Source: Pseudolysinimonas_A sp947085045
GTDB taxonomy: Bacteria > Actinomycetota > Actinomycetes > Actinomycetales > Microbacteriaceae
Length of the DNA: 64,000 bases
Assembly: GCA_947085045.1 (NCBI GenBank)
Contig: CAMTUU010000007.1
Coordinates: 62,001-126,000, forward strand
Direction: 5' to 3'
Shown here: positions 25,292-34,075 of the stretch, in pieces
Numbering within the stretch: the stretch's first letter is position 1
Layout of the letters: the number at the start of each line of letters is the position of its first letter
Position numbers and translations under genes: made by a program
Notes under the pieces: generated by a model
Seen by the model: only the letters and a program-made list of their open reading frames with translations
What the model was told of the DNA's origin: nothing
The model's database searches: none

Positions 25292-28200
25292 TCAGTGGAA
25301 GTCGCGCGAACGGTGCAGCACGCCGGCGCTCAGCGGCTCGAAGGCGTCGGCGAGCAGATTGGTGACGCCCTCGTCGGAGCGTTCGAGGATGCCGCGCACG
25401 AGCAGCGCCGGCGACTCCCGGGCGACGCGGCGGTAGCGCTTCCAGACCCCGACCGAGCAGATCACGTTCACCCAGCCGTGCTCATCCTCGAGGTTCATGA
25501 ACGTCATGCCGCTCGCCGTGCCCGGACGCTGGCGGTGGGTGACGAGTCCGGCGACCTCGACCCGGCGACCGGATTCGTGGGTGCGCAGCGCCGCCGACGG
25601 CAGCACGCCCCGTTCGTCGAGCGCGGTGCGGAGGTGCGCGACCGGGTGGTCGTCGACCGAGATGCCGGTCGCCCAGAGGTCGTCGCGCAGGATCTCGAAC
25701 GACGTCGGGTCGGCGAACAGCGGCGGCTGCACCGTGACGATGCTCGACGGCAGGAACTCCGCCCGGTCGCCCGCCGCCGCCCCCGCCCGCCAGAGCGCCT
25801 CGCGGCGACCGAGGTCGAACCCTTCGAAGGCGTCGGCGGAGGCCAGCGCCTCCAGTTGCGCGGTCGTAAGTCCCACCCGGCGCACCAGATCCTCCATCGA
25901 CGTGAACGGCCCTCGATCCCGGGCCGCCACGATCCGTTTCGCGACAGACTCCCCGATGCCGCGCACGCCTGCGAGCCCGAGCCGCACGGCGGCGTTGCCG
26001 TCCCGCCGATGCGCGGCCGTCTCGTCGGGGGCGGCGCGGTCGAAGTCGGGCACCGGGGGCTGCTCGTGGAAGCAGGCATCCGGCCCGGTCTCGTCCACGG
26101 TCCCGTCCCCGACGAGCGGCTCGACCAGCGCGAACACCCCGGAGCGATGGATGTCGGGGCGCCGCACCTCCACGCCGTGCCGGCGGGTGTCGGCGACGAG
26201 AGTCGCGGGGGAGTAGAAGCCCATCGGCTGCGCCCGGAGCAGCCCGGCCAGGAAGGCTGCGGGGTAGTGCAGCTTGAGCCACGACGACGCGTAGACGAGC
26301 AGCGCGAACGACAGCGCGTGGCTCTCGGCGAACCCGAAGTTGGCGAACGCCTGGATCTGCCCGTAGATCACGTCGATGCCCGTGTCGTCGAGCCCCTTCG
26401 CCCGCAACCCCACCTCGAGCTTCTCGCGCAGGGTCTCGATGCGCACCTTGCCCCGCTTCGAGCCGAGCGAGCGGCGCAGCAGGTCGGCCTCCTCGGCGTC
26501 GAGCCCACCGAGGTCGCGCGCGATCTTGAGCACCTGCTCCTGGAACACCGGCACCCCGAACGTCTTGTCGAGGATCGGCTCCAGGTCGGGATGCAGGTAC
26601 TCGAAGGGCTCGCCGAGCTTCCGCCGCACGAACGGGTGCACCGCGCCGCCCTGGATCGGACCCGGCCGGATGAGCGCGATCTGGATGACGAGGTCGTAGA
26701 ACCGCCGTGGCTGCAACCGGGGGAGCAGCCCCATCTGCGCCCGCGACTCCACCTGGAACACGCCGATCGCGTCGGCCCGGCAGAGCGCGTCGTAGGTCGC
26801 CGCCTCCTCCTTCGGGATCGTCGACAGGGTCAGTTCGCGGCCGAAGACCGAGCGCACCTGGGTGAACGAGTGCTGGAGGGCGGACAGCATCCCGAGCCCC
26901 AGCAGGTCGAATTTGACCAGGCCCATCCAGGCGCAGTCGTCCTTCTCCCACTGCAGCACCGTGCGGTTCGCCATGCGGGCGTGTTCGATCGGCACCACCT
27001 CGCCGATCGGCCGCTCCGTCATCACCATCCCGCCGGAGTGGATGCCGAGGTGCCGCGGGAAGCCGAGCAGCTCGCCCGAGAGGTCGAGCACGGGCCGGGG
27101 GATGTCGCTGAGATCTTCCGTCACCGGGTCACCCCAGCGCTCGAGCCGCTTCGACCAGGCGTCCTGCTGCCCGGGGCCGTGGCCGAGCGCCTTCGCCATG
27201 TCGCGCACCGCGTTGCGCGGCGTGTAGGTGACGACGTTGGCAACCTGCGCCGCGTTCTCGCGCCCGTACCGCTCGTAGACGTACTGGATGACCTCCTCCC
27301 GTCGGTCGGAGTCGAAGTCGACGTCGATGTCGGGTTCCTCGTCGCGGATGCTCGACAGGAACCGCTCGAACGGCAGGTCGTAGTAGATCGCGTCGATCGC
27401 GGTGATGCCGAGCACGAAGCAGACCGCCGAACTCGCGGCCGACCCGCGGCCCTGACAGAGGATGCCTTCCCCCTTCGCGAAATCGACGATGTCCTTCACG
27501 AGCAGGAAGTAGCCCGGGAAGTCCTTGGCGGCGATGACATCCAGCTCGCTCTGCAGCCGGCGGCGGTGACTGTCGGGCATGCCGGAGCCGTAGATGCGCT
27601 CGGCGCCCTTCCAGGTCTCGGCGGCGAGCCAGCCCATCAGGGTCATCCCCTCGGGCACGTCGAGCTGCGGCAGCCGCGGGGTGGCGCTGCGCAGCTCGAA
27701 CGCCGTCTCGCGGGCCAGCCGGGTGGAGTACTCGATCGCGCCGGGGTACCGGCTGAACCGCGCGGCCATCTCGAACCCCGAACGCAGGTAGCCGCCGCCG
27801 GCCGCGGGCAGCCAGGGCTCGTGCTGGTCGAGGCTGGCGCGCGCCCGCACGGCGGCGAGGGCGGTCGCGAGCGGGGCGCGCTCGGGGCGGGCGTAGTGCA
27901 CATTGCCGGTCGCCACAATCGGCAGGCCGAGGTCGTGCGCCAGCTCGGCGAGGGCGTCGTTGCGGTCGGAGTCGAGTGGGTCGCCGCGGTCGGTCAGTTC
28001 GACGATCACGTTGTCGCGACCGAATCGCTCGGTCAGCGCCACCAGCTCCCGGCGGGCGGCCTGGCGCCCGTGGGTGGCGAGCGCCTGCCGCACCGTGCCC
28101 TTGCGGCATCCGCTCAGCACCGCCCAGTGCCCGTCGTCGGGGCCACCGGCGATATCGGCGAGCCGGTCGAGGTCGTACACCGGGCGCCCCTTCTCACCAC

Positions 28201-28675
28201 CGCCGAGGTGCGCCTTGGTGAGCGCCAGCGACAGCCGGTGGTAGCCCTCCACGCCGCGGGCGAGCACGAGCAGGTGTGCGCCCTCCGGGTCAGGGATGCC
28301 GTTTTGCGGGGACCGCAGGCCGAGCGACAACTCGGCGCCGTAGATGCTCGGCATGGTGTGGGCGAGCGCGGCCTCGGCGAACCGCACCGCGCCGTAGAAG
28401 CCGTCGTGATCGGTGAGGGCGATCGCCTCCAGGCGCAGCCGCTTCGCCTCCTCGACCAGGTGCTCGGGCATCGAGGCGCCGTCGAGGAACGAATACGCCG
28501 AGTGCACGTGCAGTTCGGCGTAGGGCACGACGGGTTCGCCGGTGCCCTCGAGCTCGGGCGCGACGTACTCCGGGCGGTGGTTGTGCGCCGTCGCGCCGTC
28601 GGGCTTCGGCGCCTGGCCCGACATCCGCCGTTCGAGTTCGCTCCAGTCGTACGGCGGGTTGTGCCACCCGCCCAT
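25292..28675 (-). CDS. dnaE2: Error-prone DNA polymerase DnaE2 (ImuC)
   Basis: C-family polymerase of 1127 residues used for mutagenic bypass of DNA damage with ImuA' and ImuB. The N-terminal PHP domain shows YAELHVHSAYSFLDGAS and ALTDHDGFYG. The polymerase active site is in GRGSAASSAVCF and PDIDVDFDSDRREE. The C-terminal OB fold includes VEVAGLVTHRQRPGTA. The start is ATG 28675, giving MGGWHNPPYDW as in other DnaE2 proteins; 38 more codons are open upstream but lie in imuB. It sits 16 bp after the imuB stop and has no SOS box of its own, so it depends on the imuB promoter. A very long open frame on the opposite strand is a GC artefact. Confidence 0.95.
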   Translation of the reverse strand: MGGWHNPPYDWSELERRMSGQAPKPDGATAHNHRPEYVAPELEGTGEPVVPYAELHVHSAYSFLDGASMPEHLVEEAKRLRLEAIALTDHDGFYGAVRFAEAALAHTMPSIYGAELSLGLRSPQNGIPDPEGAHLLVLARGVEGYHRLSLALTKAHLGGGEKGRPVYDLDRLADIAGGPDDGHWAVLSGCRKGTVRQALATHGRQAARRELVALTERFGRDNVIVELTDRGDPLDSDRNDALAELAHDLGLPIVATGNVHYARPERAPLATALAAVRARASLDQHEPWLPAAGGGYLRSGFEMAARFSRYPGAIEYSTRLARETAFELRSATPRLPQLDVPEGMTLMGWLAAETWKGAERIYGSGMPDSHRRRLQSELDVIAAKDFPGYFLLVKDIVDFAKGEGILCQGRGSAASSAVCFVLGITAIDAIYYDLPFERFLSSIRDEEPDIDVDFDSDRREEVIQYVYERYGRENAAQVANVVTYTPRNAVRDMAKALGHGPGQQDAWSKRLERWGDPVTEDLSDIPRPVLDLSGELLGFPRHLGIHSGGMVMTERPIGEVVPIEHARMANRTVLQWEKDDCAWMGLVKFDLLGLGMLSALQHSFTQVRSVFGRELTLSTIPKEEAATYDALCRADAIGVFQVESRAQMGLLPRLQPRRFYDLVIQIALIRPGPIQGGAVHPFVRRKLGEPFEYLHPDLEPILDKTFGVPVFQEQVLKIARDLGGLDAEEADLLRRSLGSKRGKVRIETLREKLEVGLRAKGLDDTGIDVIYGQIQAFANFGFAESHALSFALLVYASSWLKLHYPAAFLAGLLRAQPMGFYSPATLVADTRRHGVEVRRPDIHRSGVFALVEPLVGDGTVDETGPDACFHEQPPVPDFDRAAPDETAAHRRDGNAAVRLGLAGVRGIGESVAKRIVAARDRGPFTSMEDLVRRVGLTTAQLEALASADAFEGFDLGRREALWRAGAAAGDRAEFLPSSIVTVQPPLFADPTSFEILRDDLWATGISVDDHPVAHLRTALDERGVLPSAALRTHESGRRVEVAGLVTHRQRPGTASGMTFMNLEDEHGWVNVICSVGVWKRYRRVARESPALLVRGILERSDEGVTNLLADAFEPLSAGVLHRSRDFH

Positions 28676-28691
28676 CAGTGCTTGCCCACCA

Positions 28692-30239
28692 TCAGTCGTA
28701 CCTCCCATGCGCCCACCACCCCCGGGAGTCGAGCACGAGCAGCCATGCCTCGCCGGAGGCATCCACCACCTGGAACCGCTGCGCCGCACGGGCGGTCGCC
28801 GGATCCCACCAGCGCTCCTCGAGGGGCCACGGCCCGGCCCACGCCGTCAGGTCGCGACGGGAGCCGGTCGGCGAGACGAGAACCGCCGGCGAGGCACTGA
28901 GCATCCCGCGCTCGGTGACCGACACCTGCGCCCCCCGCACGTCTTCCACCCGGATCTGCCGGGGGATCTCGTACACCGTCGCCGGATGCGGCGGGGGCAC
29001 CGCTCCCGGCCACGGGCGCGCAGGTTCCCGGGCGAGCACCGGGCGATCCCCCCAGGCGACCCGCTGCTGGCGGTCGGCCGGCATCCGCCCGCCCGCCGGG
29101 ACGGCGGTGCCGACGCCTTCGTGCCCGAGCATGCCCTGCACCCGGCTCAGCCCGGAGTGCACCCCCTCGTCGGGACCGGTGCCCCAGATGCCGCGCTCGT
29201 GGGCGCCCACCGGGTCGACGGTCTCGGGGGTGAGCCGCACCCGCGCGACGGGAGACCGGAGTTCTCCCGCGATCGCATCCAATTGCCAGCGCACCCGGTC
29301 GACGACCTCCGACGCGGTGAACGACCGGGGATGCAGCCACACGCGGTCGGTGCTCTCGCCGTCGGCGCCGAGCAGTTCGACGCGCAGCGCCGTGCAGACC
29401 AGGCGCTGCTCGAGCAGCTCGTCGAGGAAGCGCTCCGACGCCGTACGCATGCCGAAGGCGATCTGGTCGGTGCGGTCGAGCGGGGGCTCGAAGTCGACGA
29501 CCGCGTCGACGTCGCGGGGCGGGATGCGCGGGGTCGCCGGCCGGGGGTCGCGCCCGGCGGCGAGGGCGTGCAGCCGGGCGCCGAGCGGCCCGAAGCGGGC
29601 GGTGACGTCGTCGGCGGCGAGCGCCGCGAACGCGCCGAGGGTGCGGATGCCCAGCCGGGGGAGCAGTCCGACGAGTTCGGGGTCGTCGAGCAGCCCGACG
29701 GGGAGCGGCGCGAGGAACTGCGCCGTCTCACCCGCCGGCACGATCGTGACCGGGTCGGGCTGGGCCGGCATCCAGCGCGCGGCCCGCTCCGCCGCGAACA
29801 GCCCGTCGGCGATCCCCGCCCGCGGCTGCGGAACGCCCAGCTGGTCGAGGGTGCCGAGCAGCGCGAGCGCGGCCGCCCGCTCCCCGCCGTAGTACCGCGC
29901 CGGCCCGCGCGACCGCACCGCGAGCATCCCGGGTCGCAGCGGATGCACGCCGGGCAGCGCCGCCTCGAGCGCGGTGAGCACCGGCTCGAACATCCGGGCG
30001 TCGAGGGTCGGGTCGTAGCGCAGCAGATGGATGGCGGGACAGCGCGCCTGTGCCTCGCGCTGCCGCATGCCGCGCCGCACGCCCTCCGCCCGGGCCGCGG
30101 GGGAGCAGGCGAGCACGACGTTCTTCTCGATCAGCGCGACGGGGGCGTCGCCCGGGAGCCGTTCGGTCTGTGCGTGCGCGTGCACCGGCCAGTCGGGGCA
30201 CCAGAGCACCAGGAGTCGGGGCACCGCGGATTCGAACAT
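28692..30239 (-). CDS. imuB: Y-family polymerase-like protein ImuB
   Basis: Non-catalytic Y-family protein of 515 residues that links DnaE2 to the sliding clamp. The opening LLVLWCPDWPVHAHAQ replaces the catalytic DMDAFFA-type motif, as expected for ImuB. The palm-fingers region (PAARAEGVRRGMRQREAQARCP), an HhH-like stretch (LPRLGIRTLGAFAAL) and a long C-terminal ImuB-specific region follow. The ATG at 30239 sits inside a LexA-type palindrome, and the transcript is probably leaderless. It lies directly upstream of dnaE2, but imuA' is 1.5 kb away with its own SOS box. Confidence 0.92.
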   Translation of the reverse strand: MFESAVPRLLVLWCPDWPVHAHAQTERLPGDAPVALIEKNVVLACSPAARAEGVRRGMRQREAQARCPAIHLLRYDPTLDARMFEPVLTALEAALPGVHPLRPGMLAVRSRGPARYYGGERAAALALLGTLDQLGVPQPRAGIADGLFAAERAARWMPAQPDPVTIVPAGETAQFLAPLPVGLLDDPELVGLLPRLGIRTLGAFAALAADDVTARFGPLGARLHALAAGRDPRPATPRIPPRDVDAVVDFEPPLDRTDQIAFGMRTASERFLDELLEQRLVCTALRVELLGADGESTDRVWLHPRSFTASEVVDRVRWQLDAIAGELRSPVARVRLTPETVDPVGAHERGIWGTGPDEGVHSGLSRVQGMLGHEGVGTAVPAGGRMPADRQQRVAWGDRPVLAREPARPWPGAVPPPHPATVYEIPRQIRVEDVRGAQVSVTERGMLSASPAVLVSPTGSRRDLTAWAGPWPLEERWWDPATARAAQRFQVVDASGEAWLLVLDSRGWWAHGRYD

Positions 30240-30247
30240 GTATTCGA
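30232..30247 (-). promoter_or_regulatory. LexA (SOS) box spanning the imuB start codon
   Basis: TCGAACATGTATTCGA, matching the Gram-positive SOS box form TCGAAC-N4-GTTCGA with one change. The imuB ATG (30239-30237) lies inside it. On the minus strand CACAAT stands 7 bases before the ATG as a possible -10 element, so LexA binding would cover both promoter and start codon. Confidence 0.85.
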
Positions 30248-30291
30248 TTGTGCCATGGTCGTCCGACGCGCGGCATCGGCGTAGTGCGCTG

Positions 30292-30924
30292 CTAGATCCC
30301 CGCCCCCGGAGGCTCCGCGTAGGTGTCGTAGGAGTCCTGCAGCGACTCGAGGTCGATCCACGGGAACCCGCACGGCTCGTCGTTCTCGTCCGGCGTCTCG
30401 ACCGGCGTCAGCTCGAGTACGCCTTCCACGGTGCGCGGAGACGAGCCCTGCCCGTCCGACATCTGCTGACCGTCGAGCGTCAGCACCAGCGTCCCCGGGT
30501 CGGTCCCGGTCGCCCCCTGGCGAACGAAGCGCCCGCCGCTCTCGTCGATCTGGAAGATCTCGTTGTCGTTGCCCCAGCGCCAACTGCCGCGCACCACGCC
30601 GGAGGTCGCGGTCTTGTCGTCACCGAAGAAGTCGAGGAACCCCCAGCCGTCGGCATCCGAGGCCCGGTAGGTCGGCATCAGGTTGAGGGCGCAGATGAAG
30701 CCCGAGAAGTCCTTGCCGTCGATGACGCCGGAGAGTGCGTAGGTGGCCTGGAAGTCCTGGAGCGGGGCGAGCTCGTCCATGCACTGCTCGTCGGCCTGGT
30801 CCTCGGGCAGGCTGCAGTCGTTGAACGGCTGCATCTGCGGCTCCGGGTCGGCGCAGCCGGCGAGCAGCAGCGCGGTCGCGACCACGAGCGCGGGGAGGGC
30901 CAGGCGGCGGGGGAGCACCCGCAC
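30292..30924 (-). CDS. Putative lipoprotein, function unknown
   Basis: Exported protein of 210 residues with a basic N-terminus, a hydrophobic run and lipobox LLLAGC (Cys at about residue 23), so it should be lipid-anchored outside the membrane. The mature part contains two Cys pairs and GSWRWGNDNEIFQIDESGG, and no domain I recognise. The start is the GTG at 30924, setting a normal lipoprotein signal length. It lies between imuA' and imuB, where related genomes have no gene, and is divergent from the DUF2834 gene. Confidence 0.75.
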   Translation of the reverse strand: MRVLPRRLALPALVVATALLLAGCADPEPQMQPFNDCSLPEDQADEQCMDELAPLQDFQATYALSGVIDGKDFSGFICALNLMPTYRASDADGWGFLDFFGDDKTATSGVVRGSWRWGNDNEIFQIDESGGRFVRQGATGTDPGTLVLTLDGQQMSDGQGSSPRTVEGVLELTPVETPDENDEPCGFPWIDLESLQDSYDTYAEPPGAGI

Positions 30925-31004
30925 AGTGTGAGGAGCATTCGCCTTCCCGGCCAGTCGGCACTTCGGGGGACACCGGGCGCCGGGTTCGGCCGCATACTCG
31001 CCTC

Positions 31005-31340
31005 ATGGAAACTCCACGCTGGACGCCGCTCGCGATCGTCTACCTCGTGCTCGCGATCGTGGGCCTGGTCGCCACCTGGACCCTCAACATCCTCGCCATC
31101 CTGTCGGGGTCGGACTTCGTCGGCGAGTGGTTCTCGAACGGCTTCGCCACGCAATCGCTGCAGGTGGATCTGCTCGTGCTGGCGGTCGCGGTGGGCGCGT
31201 TCCTCGTCGTCGAGGGCCGCCGGATCGGGATGCGCCGCGCGTGGCTCTTCCTGCCGCTCGCCGCGGTGACGGCCGCCGCGTTCGCCGTGCCGCTCTTCCT
31301 CGCCCTGCGCGAGCGGAAGCTGGCGGCATCCCGTCCCTAA
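31005..31340 (+). CDS. DUF2834 family membrane protein
   Basis: Membrane protein of 111 residues with three hydrophobic segments (about 8-32, 50-68 and 78-98). The first segment, YLVLAIVGLVATWTLNI, and the following Phe/Trp-rich loop match the DUF2834 pattern. CATACT lies 6 bases before the ATG with no Shine-Dalgarno sequence, so it is probably leaderless. Function unknown. It is divergent from the lipoprotein gene and is one of the genes separating imuA' from imuB. Confidence 0.75.
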   Translation: METPRWTPLAIVYLVLAIVGLVATWTLNILAILSGSDFVGEWFSNGFATQSLQVDLLVLAVAVGAFLVVEGRRIGMRRAWLFLPLAAVTAAAFAVPLFLALRERKLAASRP

Positions 31341-31411
31341 CTCTCGGGCTACCGGGGCTTTATCGACGACAGGTGCTCGAAGGGTCGCGATTCCGAGAGT
31401 TGGGAACGCGT

Positions 31412-31707
31412 TCAGACATCCAGTTCCACCTTCACGGTCGCGACCGCGTCGATCGCGACACCCTCGGCCGTGCGGACCGCCTTCTTGAGCGGCAGCACGT
31501 AGACGCCGTCCTTCGACGGGAAGATCGAGGTGCGCCAGGTCGTCGCGCCGATCGTCGCCGTCACCTTCACCGAGCCGAAACCGCGCGGGATGCCGGCCGC
31601 CAGTTCGCGGATCTCCGCCGAGTCCTCGGTCGGCAGCGACACGAAAGTCCAGACGCGGTCGTGCGCGCATCCCACACCCACACGGGCGCGTCGAACAGGT
31701 AGATCAC
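31412..31707 (-). pseudogene. DUF1905 protein gene with a frameshift
   Basis: Reading from the GTG at 31707 gives IYLFDAPVWVWDARTTAS, the normal DUF1905 opening. The frame then breaks at about 31652-31658: the expected continuation WTFVSLPTEDSAEIREL is in another frame, which runs to the stop at 31412 through GFGSVKVTATIG, WRTSIFP and YVLPLKKAVR. Restoring one base would give a normal full-length protein of about 98 residues. There is no other damage, so this is a recent mutation, a sequencing error, or less likely programmed frameshifting. DUF1905 proteins are small beta-barrels of unknown role. Confidence 0.8.
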
Positions 31708-31716
31708 CCTCCGACT

Positions 31717-32466
31717 CTAAGGAGCGACGCTGCGCAGGGGGACGACCTCGCGCACGCGGGGTTCGACGGCGGAGACCTGCTGGTCGGCATCGGGCAACCA
31801 CAGCCGCCGCGACTTCACCCGCCCCTGCCACGACGCCGACACCGAGCCGACGGTGACCTGACGCGCCGCGAGGTGCCCGAACCCGGAGCCGAGCCCCGCC
31901 CAGGCGCTCTCCGAGACCGACAGGGCGGCATCCGTCTGCGGCCACTCGCCGAGCGCGACCAGCACCGCCTCGCGCTGCCGCAGCCGCGCCGCGAGCTTGC
32001 CCGCCGCGGCCTCGGGCACCCGGGAGCGCCCATCGCGCACCGGCGGCTTCACGAGCACCACCGAGACGACGTCGACGAGCGCCGAGACGACCGACATCCA
32101 CTGCTGCCCGGGATGCGGCACGAGCACGAGCCGTTCGAGGTCGAGCCCGAGGCCGGCCGCCGCCTCGACGCCGATGTCGGGCACGCCGACGATCGCGCAC
32201 CAGGCTCCGGCCGCCGACGGCCCCTGCAGCAGGGCGAGGGCGAGCGTCGTCGACGCGGCCACCTGGTACCGACCACCCGCGGCGAGCGCCCCGCCGGGCA
32301 GCAGGTCGCCGAGCGCGGGATGGGTCGGGATGGCGCGGGTGTCGAGGCGGTTGCGCTGCATGCCCCGGATGCGGGCCTGCAGATCGCGGACGGTCTGCGC
32401 CCGGTCGTCGGGGGCCTGGTCGTCGAGGGGCTCGGCGACCACCGCAGCCGAACCCGATTCGAACAT
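31717..32466 (-). CDS. imuA': ImuA'-like mutasome protein
   Basis: RecA/SulA-like protein of 249 residues, the third partner of ImuB and DnaE2. Recognisable parts are THPALGDLLPGGALAAGGRYQV, then STTLALALLQGPSAAGAWCAIVG, then LERLVLVPHPGQQW. There is no usable Walker A lysine, as is usual for this group. The start is the ATG at 32466, within an SOS box; it gives MFES, the same first residues as ImuB. A longer frame upstream (16 codons) is not needed. In related genomes it is directly upstream of imuB. Confidence 0.85.
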   Translation of the reverse strand: MFESGSAAVVAEPLDDQAPDDRAQTVRDLQARIRGMQRNRLDTRAIPTHPALGDLLPGGALAAGGRYQVAASTTLALALLQGPSAAGAWCAIVGVPDIGVEAAAGLGLDLERLVLVPHPGQQWMSVVSALVDVVSVVLVKPPVRDGRSRVPEAAAGKLAARLRQREAVLVALGEWPQTDAALSVSESAWAGLGSGFGHLAARQVTVGSVSASWQGRVKSRRLWLPDADQQVSAVEPRVREVVPLRSVAP

Positions 32467-32474
32467 GTATTCGA
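32459..32474 (-). promoter_or_regulatory. LexA (SOS) box spanning the imuA' start codon
   Basis: Same 16 bases, TCGAACATGTATTCGA, as at imuB, with the ATG at 32466-32464 inside. Upstream on the minus strand CAGAAT lies 7 bases before the ATG as a possible -10 element, with no Shine-Dalgarno sequence. Confidence 0.85.
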
Positions 32475-32591
32475 TTCTGCCACGCCCGCCCGACAAGCGT
32501 AACGTCGGATTCATGTGACGCGTTCCTGCGCAGCAGCAGTTCGCGGAGATCCAGCCCGCCTGAGAACCCGACCCTCTGGGAGCATGGCGTC

Positions 32592-33128
32592 GTGGACCTC
32601 CTCCCCGTCGGGCTGCTCGCCGCCGTCGTACTGCTCGGCGTCGGCATCCTGTTCGCGGCGCTGTCCCGTCGGCGCGCCCCGAGGGTCGACCTGCGATTCA
32701 CGCCGCACGCGATCGAGCGGATGGCGGAGCGCCGGGTCGACGAACGGGCGGTTCAGGATGCCGTCGACCGCCCCGACCGGGTGATCGCGACCACCTACAC
32801 CGATGTCACAGATCGCGGCGACGAGCGGGACAGCGTGCGGCTTGAGAAGGACTTCCGTGACCGGACGCTCAAGGTCTGGGTACCCCCGGACTGGCGCACG
32901 CAACGCCCCGTCGCGGTGAAGTCGGTGGCCTGGCAGCACCTCGCGGAGTTCACGCTCCCGCGGGGCCGGATCGGCGCCGCCATCGGCCGGGGCGGCCAGA
33001 ACGTGCGCCATCTCGAGCAGATCCACGACGTGCGCATCTCGATCGACGGCCGCACGGGACGGGTCCGCGTGGTCGGCGACGACCGCGACGCGGTCCGCGC
33101 GGCCGGACGTCGCATCCGAACCCTCTGA
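32592..33128 (+). CDS. Membrane-anchored DUF4258 plus KH domain protein
   Basis: Protein of 178 residues in three parts. A single N-terminal transmembrane helix (about 5-24) is followed by a DUF4258-like segment, LRFTPHAIERMAERRVDERAVQDAVDRPD. A C-terminal KH-like RNA-binding motif, LPRGRIGAAIGRGGQNVRHLEQ, carries the GxxG loop as IGRGGQNV and is followed by VRISIDGRTGRVRVVGDD. DUF4258 resembles RelE-like toxin folds. The combination on a membrane anchor is unusual, and the role is unknown. The start is the GTG at 32592, immediately before the helix. Confidence 0.72.
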   Translation: MDLLPVGLLAAVVLLGVGILFAALSRRRAPRVDLRFTPHAIERMAERRVDERAVQDAVDRPDRVIATTYTDVTDRGDERDSVRLEKDFRDRTLKVWVPPDWRTQRPVAVKSVAWQHLAEFTLPRGRIGAAIGRGGQNVRHLEQIHDVRISIDGRTGRVRVVGDDRDAVRAAGRRIRTL

Positions 33129-33191
33129 ACGCCCTCTGGGAGGATTCTCCGAAGCCCGTCCGCTCGATGACGTGCGACCTACCGTGGACGC

Positions 33192-33389
33192 ATGCGCAAC
33201 TGGGGATCGGGTCTCGCGCTCGGCGTGGCCGTGGGGGTCGCGTTCGGGATGGCGGTGGGCAACATCGCCTTCGGCATCGGGCTGGGCATCGCCTTCGCGA
33301 TCGCCTTCGCGCTCATGATGGACGACATCGGTCGCCGGCGCACGGAGGATGCCGAGCTGCACGGAGATGCCGACGGCCCTCACTCCTGA
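33192..33389 (+). CDS. Small glycine-zipper membrane protein
   Basis: Protein of 65 residues with a long Gly/Ala-rich hydrophobic stretch (about 5-42; GLALGVAVGVAFGMAVGN, then IGLGIAFAIAFALMMDD) and a charged, His-containing tail. TACCGT lies 6 bases before the ATG, so the gene is probably leaderless. Similar tiny proteins are frequent in actinobacteria, with no known role. Its last 10 bp overlap the convergent membrane-protein gene. Confidence 0.65.
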   Translation: MRNWGSGLALGVAVGVAFGMAVGNIAFGIGLGIAFAIAFALMMDDIGRRRTEDAELHGDADGPHS

Positions 33390-34027
33390 GGGGCGCGTTG
33401 ACGCCGCGGGGCGACTCCCAGCACGGCCGCCACCAGCAGCCCGAGTGCCGGCATCGTCGAGAGCGCGAGCCCGGGCTGGAGGATCGTCGAGATCAGGATG
33501 CCCGCCGCGGCGATGCCGGTCAACACAGCGGCGACCCGATCCCGGGTCACGAGTGCCGCGACGGCGACCACGACGGCGCACCCTGCGACGAGCGCAGCCG
33601 GGAGCACGGCCTCGATCCAGAAGTCGAGCCGGGTGACTCCGGGCGGCACCTCGCGCGGATCGGTCACCGCCGCCCAGGTGCCGGCGAAGCCGACTCCGAG
33701 CACGATCGTGGCGAGCACGACGAGCGCCGGGCGCACGTGGCGCGGTTCGCGCGCGGCGAGGATGAACGCCACAGCCCCGATCACGGCGAACGCCGCGATG
33801 CCGAGTGGGAGGAATCCCGCCCCGAGGTAGCTGATCCCGTCGGGGCAGACCCAGCCCTCGGCGTTGGTCCCCGGCGGACCTCCCGAGCACAGGTAGTGGA
33901 GCCGCTCACGGAGGAGGCCGATCAGTCCGGTGCCGAGCGTCAGCCCGAGGGCGGCCCCGCCGAGTACCGCGCCCACGGCGAGCGGACGGCGTTCGAAGGA
34001 CTCGTCCGGTGTGATCCCTGATGTCAC
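33380..34027 (-). CDS. Multi-spanning membrane protein, function unknown
   Basis: Protein of 215 residues with about six hydrophobic segments, the first (VGAVLGGAALGLTLGTGLIG) after a short charged N-terminus. Between the first two is an extracytoplasmic loop with two Cys (LCSGGPPG and WVCPDG) likely to form a disulfide. No family is recognised. It is the last chromosomal gene before the left end of the integrated element. Confidence 0.7.
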   Translation of the reverse strand: MTSGITPDESFERRPLAVGAVLGGAALGLTLGTGLIGLLRERLHYLCSGGPPGTNAEGWVCPDGISYLGAGFLPLGIAAFAVIGAVAFILAAREPRHVRPALVVLATIVLGVGFAGTWAAVTDPREVPPGVTRLDFWIEAVLPAALVAGCAVVVAVAALVTRDRVAAVLTGIAAAGILISTILQPGLALSTMPALGLLVAAVLGVAPRRQRAPQE

Positions 34028-34075
34028 CCGACCACGTTACGTCGACGTCTCCGGTCGCGCGAGGGCGACATGCGG

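Noticed and set aside
24968..28900. Open frame of 1310 codons on the plus strand
   Set aside because: Antisense to dnaE2, rich in Arg, His and Gly as expected for the complement of GC-rich coding DNA; no domain, and dnaE2 is unmistakable.
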